Origin: CANLBN01 sp047629215
GTDB taxonomy: Bacteria; Pseudomonadota; Gammaproteobacteria; Pseudomonadales; Cellvibrionaceae
NCBI GenBank assembly: GCA_047629215.1
Contig: JBLHWO010000045.1
Location: 1-20,123, forward strand
Length of the DNA stretch: 20,123 nt
Direction of reading: 5' to 3'
Below the pieces are notes generated by a model that made no database searches, was not told where the DNA came from, and saw nothing but the letters and a program-made list of their open reading frames with translations. The position numbers and the translations under genes are program-made. Shown one piece after another: positions 15,144 through 20,123 of this stretch (positions are counted from its first letter, which is position 1; each line of letters opens with the position of its first letter).

Positions 15144-15893
15144 ATGTATCTATCTATAAAGCAAGGATTGTTGATTAGCGCTACGCTACTTATATCTTTT
15201 GTCGCTTCTTTTTCTGTTTCTGCCGATGCTGCACCAGAGACGCCAAGCTTAAGTGTGCGTGGGGAAGCTCAGTTAATGGTCTCGCCAGATCAAGTGATTA
15301 TGGTGGCCGGTGTGTTAAGTGAGGCGAAGCAGGCCAAAAAGGCCTTGGCCGATAATGGTCGGGCGATGCAAAAAGTGATGGATGCCTTGTTGGCTTTAGA
15401 CTTGAAGAAGAAAGAAATCACAACTCAACGTTTTAGTGTTCAGCCAAAGTGGTCGCCGCGTCCTCGCGGTGCCGATTCAAGCTGGCGTTCAGATATCATA
15501 GGTTATCGTGTTAATAACTCTGTGCAGGTAAAAACTGCACAGCTAGATCTGATCGGAGAATTGATTACTCAGGCCACTCAGGCGGGGGCTAATCAAATTA
15601 AGTCTGTTAGCTTTGGTTTGTCGAACCCAAGGGAATATCGAAGTAAGGCATTATTTCAAGCGGTTGAAAATGCCCGTGCGGATGCCGATGTTACAGCTAA
15701 AGCGGTAGGCAGTTCTTTAAGGGGAATCCTTACTTTACATGTTGACCAAGCTGTTGCTTCGGTTGAGAGTGTAGAAAAGTCCATGTTGATGCGTTCGGCA
15801 TCCATGGCTGATATCGCATCGGCCCCTCCGATTAATTCCGGTGATATTAGCGTTCGTGCTTCAGTGTCTATTACCTATCAGCTAGCGAAATAA
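15144..15893 (+). CDS. SIMPL domain-containing (DUF541, YggE-like) exported protein
   Basis: This 249-residue protein has a Sec signal peptide (about residues 1-29, hydrophobic core LLISATLLISFVASFSV, likely cleavage after SADA). The mature part is a SIMPL/DUF541 domain: it begins SLSVRGEAQLMVSPDQVIMV, the family's characteristic first strand pair. The later blocks KKKEITTQRFSVQPKW, GYRVNNSVQVKTAQL, GANQIKSVSFGLSNP and ARADADVTAKAVG follow, and it closes DISVRASVSITYQL. Family members (E. coli YggE) are periplasmic; a role in oxidative stress has been reported but the activity is unknown. The ATG is preceded by AGGGGA. It ends 16 bases before radA, so the two are probably co-transcribed. Length is normal and the gene is intact. 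Confidence 0.9.
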   Translation: MYLSIKQGLLISATLLISFVASFSVSADAAPETPSLSVRGEAQLMVSPDQVIMVAGVLSEAKQAKKALADNGRAMQKVMDALLALDLKKKEITTQRFSVQPKWSPRPRGADSSWRSDIIGYRVNNSVQVKTAQLDLIGELITQATQAGANQIKSVSFGLSNPREYRSKALFQAVENARADADVTAKAVGSSLRGILTLHVDQAVASVESVEKSMLMRSASMADIASAPPINSGDISVRASVSITYQLAK

Positions 15894-15909
15894 CGGAGCG
15901 ATTAACCTA

Positions 15910-17274
15910 ATGGCAAAGACAAAAACAGCTTATGTCTGCAATGAATGCGGCGATGATTTCTCAAAGTGGCAAGGTCAGTGCGGTAGTTGCGGTGCATGGA
16001 ATAGTCTAAGCGAGGTGCGCCTAGCGTCAGTGAAGTCGATGCCCTCAAGCCGTCTGGGTTATGCGGGAGAAAATGATAGTACTGTCAAAACCCTTGCCGA
16101 AATTGATCTTGATGATATTCCTCGTATTTCTACGGGCACGGGTGAGCTTGACAGAGTTTTAGGTGGGGGCTTGGTTAAGGGGTCGGTTGTTTTGATAGGC
16201 GGTCATCCGGGAGCAGGTAAATCGACTCTGTTGTTACAAATTTTGTGTCAGTTGGCGGCCAATTATCCGGCCTTATACGTGACCGGTGAAGAGTCATTAC
16301 AGCAGGTGGCTTTAAGGGCTCGGCGCTTAGGTTTAGCAGTGGATAAATTGCAAATGCTCTCTGAGACTAATGTTGAGCAATTATGTTTAATAGCCCAAAA
16401 AGTGAAACCGCAAATTATAGTGGTGGACTCAATTCAAGTGGTGCATATGGCCGAGGTACAATCGGCGCCGGGCAGTGTGGCTCAGGTGCGAGAGAGTGCT
16501 GCGTTCTTAACCCGCTATGCAAAACAAACGGGTACGATATTGATATTGGTTGGACATGTCACCAAAGATGGCAGCTTAGCAGGCCCAAAAGTACTTGAGC
16601 ATATGATTGATTGTTCAATTTTGCTCGAAGGCGAAAATGATTCCCGCTATAGAACCTTACGGGGCAGTAAAAATCGTTTTGGTGCTGTTAATGAACTGGG
16701 TGTTTTCGCCATGACAGAGCAGGGCTTAAAGGAAGTGACTAATCCTTCGGCGATTTTCTTGCAGCGCGACGATGAAATATCGTCGGGTTCGGTTGTGACC
16801 GTTATATGGGAAGGGACGAGGCCGTTGTTGGTAGAAATCCAAGCTCTGGTTGATGACAGCCATTTAGGCAACCCGCGCCGTGTTGCAGTCGGTTTAGATC
16901 AAAATCGCTTAAGTATGCTACTTGCTGTATTGCATCGCCATGGAGGTTTGATGGTCGGTGATCAGGATGTCTTCGTCAACGTTGTGGGCGGTGTTAAAGT
17001 TGTCGAAACCAGCGTTGATTTAGCCCTATTGTTGGCAATTGTGTCCAGCTTTCGCGATAGACCCTTGCCGCAAACCTTAATAGTCTTTGGTGAAGTAGGC
17101 CTTTCGGGGGAAATTCGCCCCGTCCCTAGCGGTCAAGAACGTTTACGTGAAGCGGCCAAGCATGGTTTTAAAAAGGCGATTGTTCCTGCCGCTAATGTGC
17201 CTCGCCAAGGTATTGAGGGGCTCGAAGTGATCGCGGTAAAAAAACTGGTAGATGCATTAGCTGCTTTAGATTAG
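15910..17274 (+). CDS. radA: DNA repair protein RadA
   Basis: RadA is a RecA-like, DnaB-type ATPase that promotes branch migration in recombinational repair. It has 454 residues, the usual length. An N-terminal C4 zinc finger has C10, C13, C24 and C27 (CNECGDDFSKWQGQCGSCG). The Walker A motif is GHPGAGKST (98-106), the Walker B region is IIVVDSIQ, and the RadA-specific KNRFG motif is at 254-258. A C-terminal Lon-protease-like domain follows, with VFVNVVGGVKV, ALLLAIVSS and FGEVGLSGEIRPV; the Lon catalytic serine is not expected in this family. All key residues are intact. The start is ATG with GGAGCG upstream. No clear terminator follows the TAG stop. Confidence 0.97.
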   Translation: MAKTKTAYVCNECGDDFSKWQGQCGSCGAWNSLSEVRLASVKSMPSSRLGYAGENDSTVKTLAEIDLDDIPRISTGTGELDRVLGGGLVKGSVVLIGGHPGAGKSTLLLQILCQLAANYPALYVTGEESLQQVALRARRLGLAVDKLQMLSETNVEQLCLIAQKVKPQIIVVDSIQVVHMAEVQSAPGSVAQVRESAAFLTRYAKQTGTILILVGHVTKDGSLAGPKVLEHMIDCSILLEGENDSRYRTLRGSKNRFGAVNELGVFAMTEQGLKEVTNPSAIFLQRDDEISSGSVVTVIWEGTRPLLVEIQALVDDSHLGNPRRVAVGLDQNRLSMLLAVLHRHGGLMVGDQDVFVNVVGGVKVVETSVDLALLLAIVSSFRDRPLPQTLIVFGEVGLSGEIRPVPSGQERLREAAKHGFKKAIVPAANVPRQGIEGLEVIAVKKLVDALAALD

Positions 17275-17314
17275 ATGAGTATAATGCTTCATATTTATAG
17301 TAATATTCTGTTCT

Positions 17315-17398
17315 TTATTTTTTTAGAGTCTCTGCGTTTTCCATTTTTTTCTTTTCCACGGTAAATTCACCCATAGTGTTTTTCTTGTTTTCCTCCAT
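17315..17398 (-). CDS. Possible 27-residue small protein with a strong ribosome binding site
   Basis: On the minus strand GGAGGG lies 6 bases before an ATG (17396-17398) that opens a 27-codon frame, MEENKKNTMGEFTVEKKKME to NAETLKK, stop TAA. The peptide is highly charged (many K and E) and has no membrane segment. The Shine-Dalgarno sequence is among the best in the window, which is the only positive evidence. It converges on radA. It may be a real small protein or the leftover 5' end of a lost gene. The remaining bases 17275-17570 show no other gene. Confidence 0.3.
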   Translation of the reverse strand: MEENKKNTMGEFTVEKKKMENAETLKK

Positions 17399-17570
17399 TC
17401 TATTCCCTCCATACAACTAGTTAGCCAGTAGTTGAGATAGTTAATTCATTTTTGCTCTTACTATAACTACTCTTTAATCTGCTTCGTTTGAGGTGTAATG
17501 ACCGAGTCAGTGTGAGGATGTCTGTCGTCGAGCGGATTCGAATTTTATGGGTCTATATAAGGAGAGTGAT

Positions 17571-19394
17571 ATGCTTGAGTTTGAAAAAGATGTAGAGCTT
17601 AAGTTTAATTGTAATGAGGTTAAAAAAAATGAAGGCCTTCCAAAGGCAACATTACATCTAGTCGACGAAAACAATTAAATTCTGTATAGGCAAAATTTTT
17701 CGGATGGTAATAAAATATTACTGGAAGAAAAACGTCTAAATAAAGCGGATAGGGAGTTGTTAACTCGATCGTCTGGTGAATGAGATGAAGCTACTTTAGC
17801 GGGTGCTCGAGTATTAACGCGGAAACAAATTATGCGCTTGGCAATTAATAGGTAGTCAGTTGATTTGTCAAGACGCAAAGGCTTGGCTGGCGGCCACTCT
17901 TTAGAACCTGCGTCGATGGGCGAGTGCAAAAATGTTCTCGGTGGCCTTTGGTTCAACAGCTACAGTCGAATAACTTATCTGTTTTGCAGAAAGTTAACCC
18001 TTTAGTCTCACCAAAATTATCGCTTATTGCAGAAGCAAGTCGTATTTCTACTATTAATCCGCTATTTCGCCGCGGTAATCCTGTATGCGATGGTGTTGTC
18101 TAAGTGTATGAGCGTATTTGCTGTGAAAAAATATTATTACCCGGCCATCGATTGAAAGAATTTATGAGATTCTTAAGGAGCGATTAATTGAAATTCCTGA
18201 AATTCCAATTGCTATTGAGTCTGTAATTATTTTCCCCGCCAGCCGGATTTACCTACGACCCCTGCGGAGATAAGCTCTTTTTTCAAAGAAGGTTCCATCG
18301 ATGAACTGAGCATTAAGGCGGCCAATGACATTGAGGCGCTATCATCCTTATCTTTGAAAGAGGCCAAAGAATATATTCTGTCATGTTCTTACTTTATTCA
18401 GATTATTGATAACTGTGGTGAGCCTGTGTTGAAAGGTGCTGCTGCTTTAGGCGAGAGTGTAGGATTTAGTTTTTGCTATTCGAGCTCGCTTCAATTGATT
18501 CATCACTGACTTGGCCAGTGTCGGCGTGAAGTCGCCTTTAGGGTGACTCAACAAGCTGAGGCGGGGTTTCGCGTTATTTATAACGGGCTGGCAGCGGGTC
18601 AATGGTTTAATCCTTCTGATGCTGGCATTGTGTTGACTAGCTATGAATTCCTTGACATTGCTTGTGATAACTCAACTCCGGTACCGGGCCCCGATGTTGC
18701 TTATGCTGCGCTTAGTAGTACCTCCGGTAATTTACGTTTGGGGGGTGATGATGTTGATGCTTTACTGTTTCCCGCTGAGGGCGATCTAAATATTAATAGT
18801 ACGGCGACGTTTCATCTCGACGCTAATAGCGGTAATTTATAGAGGGGCGGTAACGGTAAAGATGGCGATATCGTACTTTTCCCCAGCGACGCGACTAATA
18901 ATCACGATACCTCTCAGTCGACTATTCATCTAGATGCTAATGCGGGTGATATTGCTCTTCGCAATGCGGATTGTGCCGAAGAGTTTACGGTTGCAGGTAG
19001 CGTGGCAGCAGTGCCGGGTAGTGTGATGGTGCTGAATGAGGAAGGCATGCTAGAGCCTAGTCAGTAGACGTACGATAAGCGAGAGGTCGGTATTGTTGCT
19101 GGCACTGGCGACTATAAACCTGGCTTGGTTTTGGATATACAGCCCGGTTTGGATAACCGGAGTCCGATTGCCATTATGGGTAAGGTGAGCTGTCTGGCCA
19201 CGGCATCAGCAGGCCCTGTTAAGGTGGGTGATTTATTAACGAGCTAAGAGGTGCTTGGGCATGCCATGAAGGCTGCTGACACTCAGTTAGCCTTTGGCTC
19301 GATGATTGGTAAAGCCGTAAACACGCTAGATGACGGGTGTGGGACCGTTAATGTTGCAATAATTTTTGCTCTTTATTTTTTAGGAAAAAATACC
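17571..19394 (+). pseudogene. Remnant of a large multidomain protein with peptidase-G2-like tail
   Basis: AAGGAG 6 bases before ATG 17571 marks the original start. Frame 3 then reads through stops at 17676 (TAA), 17781 (TGA) and 17853 (TAG) to GLAGGHSLEPASMGEC. The frame shifts at about 17935 to RWPLVQQLQSNNLSVLQKVN and on to NPVCDGVV, TAA (18101), VYERICCEKILLP. It shifts again at about 18145 to PSIERIYEILKERL, and near 18250 and 18282 returns to frame 3. That frame carries FKEGSIDELS, then VAFRVTQQAEAGFRVIYNG, and from about 18720 two repeats (LFPAEGD.../LFPSDAT..., each ending HLDAN). Next comes a tail resembling peptidase-G2-like domains (PGSVMVLNEEG, YDKREVGIVAGTGDYKPGLV, VKVGDLLTS, GHAMKAADTQLAFGSMIGKA). 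Further stops are at 18507, 18840, 19065 and 19245. The N-terminal and tail parts may be two genes fused by a deletion near 18710. Function unknown; clearly dead. Confidence 0.7.
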
Positions 19395-20037
19395 ATGTTT
19401 AGCGTTAAAGCAGTGGCTGCCGGTTGTCTGGATAAATCGGCACCTTTATCACTACGTAGGGATGTTATGGGTGTTTATGCCAACCACAACCCGCAAACAC
19501 GTTCTTTAAAAACTCAATTGAACTTAGTTCAAAATAAACCCTTGGTGCGGGTGGTGTTGGTGACGATTCAGGGAGCGACTCCAACCTTTCAGAGAGATCT
19601 GGACACCGCCAATTAGATCTATCAGCGCGAGTGCGATGCTTGGATTTACCCCGTTGATAGCGTGACGGTCAATAGCCCAGGTCTATTAATACTCAATCAG
19701 GATGATTGTCAGGGAAGTGGCCATAGTGTGACTGCAGAAGAAGACAAGTTCATCGATATAGGCCGCAACCGCGGTAGTGATATTGTGGGTTATTACATTA
19801 ATAGTTCTAACGGCGGTTTTGCTGGCTGTGCAGCTCATCCCCCCAGGGCGCCATAGGTTTGGTCAGAGGCAACGGCGAGTGCTCGTACCTGGGCTCATGA
19901 GCTGAGCCATGTGGTGGGGGATTGATTCAGATAACCTCATGTCGACACCGACAGCCAGCATTACTAGCTTAACAGCGGATCTTAGCAACTCGCAATGCCA
20001 TGATATAGTGGTAGATGCCGATATGGAAAGTTGTTAA
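19395..20037 (+). pseudogene. Zinc metalloprotease-like remnant (HExxH)
   Basis: After AGGA, an ATG at 19395 begins MFSVKAVAAGCLDKSAPLSL. The frame includes VRVVLVTIQGATPTFQRDLD, TAG (19614), then IYQRECDAWIYPVDSVTV, GRNRGSDIVGYYINSSNGG and FAGCAAHPPRAP, TAG (19854). ATASARTWAHELSHVVGD follows. HELSH is the HExxH zinc motif: two histidines plus the catalytic glutamate. A stop (TGA 19923) and a frame change follow, and DSDNLMSTPTASITSLTADL continues in frame 1 to TAA 20035-20037. The DxDNLM block usually lies just after the third zinc ligand, and the few residues carrying that histidine appear lost at the junction. The original protein was about 210 residues. Three defects make it non-functional. 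It probably acted with the upstream gene, judging by adjacency alone. Confidence 0.7.
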
Positions 20038-20118
20038 CGTTTAACTTTTGACGGTGGCTCTTAAATAATACGTGTTAGTGATCTCTTTAATAGTTGTGTT
20101 TATAAAGGAGGCAAAATC

Positions 20119-20123
20119 ATGAA
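20119..20123 (+). CDS. Start of a further gene, cut by the window edge
   Basis: AAAGGAGG (about 20104-20111) lies 7 bases before an ATG at 20119, the strongest ribosome binding site in the window. Only the first codon and two bases are present, so nothing can be said about the product. Confidence 0.45.

Noticed and set aside
17571..19922. Stop codon reassignment or amber suppression, because most internal stops in the 3' cluster are TAG
   Set aside because: TAA and TGA also interrupt the same frames, frameshifts are present, and intact genes here use all three stops normally (dctB and radA end in TAG, dctD in TGA, parC in TAA).
1..20123. CRISPR arrays, tRNA or rRNA genes
   Set aside because: I saw no regularly spaced direct repeats and no cloverleaf-like or rRNA-like sequence.

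Overview
The window looks like a gammaproteobacterial chromosome, probably marine. ParC, RadA and the DctBD/DctPQM set are all of gammaproteobacterial type. The replication pair (a DnaT-domain protein plus a lambda-P-like protein) and a DUF4197 protein point to the Cellvibrionales/Spongiibacteraceae-like marine groups. The taxonomic placement is inference; no marker such as 16S is present. Base composition looks moderately AT-rich by eye and was not computed.

Layout. (1) 1-1169: the 3' part of an MFS transporter pseudogene carrying an internal deletion, followed by small unrecognised reading frames, two of which may be one gene split at an A7 tract. (2) 1215-3461: intact parC. (3) 3540-11124: a complete C4-dicarboxylate sensing and uptake locus. 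It holds dctB (sensor kinase), an IS30-family transposase remnant, dctD (sigma-54 activator), a well-formed sigma-54 promoter, dctP (binding protein), an intrinsic terminator, then dctQ and dctM. (4) 11125-11532: a non-coding stretch dense in hairpins that ends in an intrinsic terminator, a candidate structured RNA. (5) 11533-13492, minus strand: a two-gene replication operon. One protein has four tandem DnaT-like domains; the other is a lambda P-like helicase-loader protein; the genes overlap by 89 bases. (6) 13493-15143: palindromes, a broken DUF4197 gene, a tiny possible lipoprotein and a broken minus-strand gene. (7) 15144-17274: intact SIMPL-domain (DUF541) gene and radA. (8) 17275-20037: a field of decay. 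It contains a possible small minus-strand ORF and the remains of at least two large proteins: a multidomain protein with a peptidase-G2-like tail, and a zinc metalloprotease. Both are riddled with in-frame stops and frameshifts. A new gene with a strong ribosome binding site begins at 20119.

How it works together. DctB should sense an external C4-dicarboxylate and phosphorylate DctD. DctD should activate sigma-54 RNA polymerase at the promoter near 7679-7694 and so drive dctP and, by read-through of a terminator, dctQM. The minus-strand pair most likely acts in recruiting or loading the replicative helicase and looks like domesticated phage O/P-type genes rather than a prophage, because no other phage gene is nearby.

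The overall picture is intact housekeeping and transport genes separated by genes in active decay, consistent with a genome losing accessory functions. The most interesting item is the four-fold DnaT-domain protein paired with the lambda P-like protein. The hairpin cluster after dctM is the best candidate for something undescribed.
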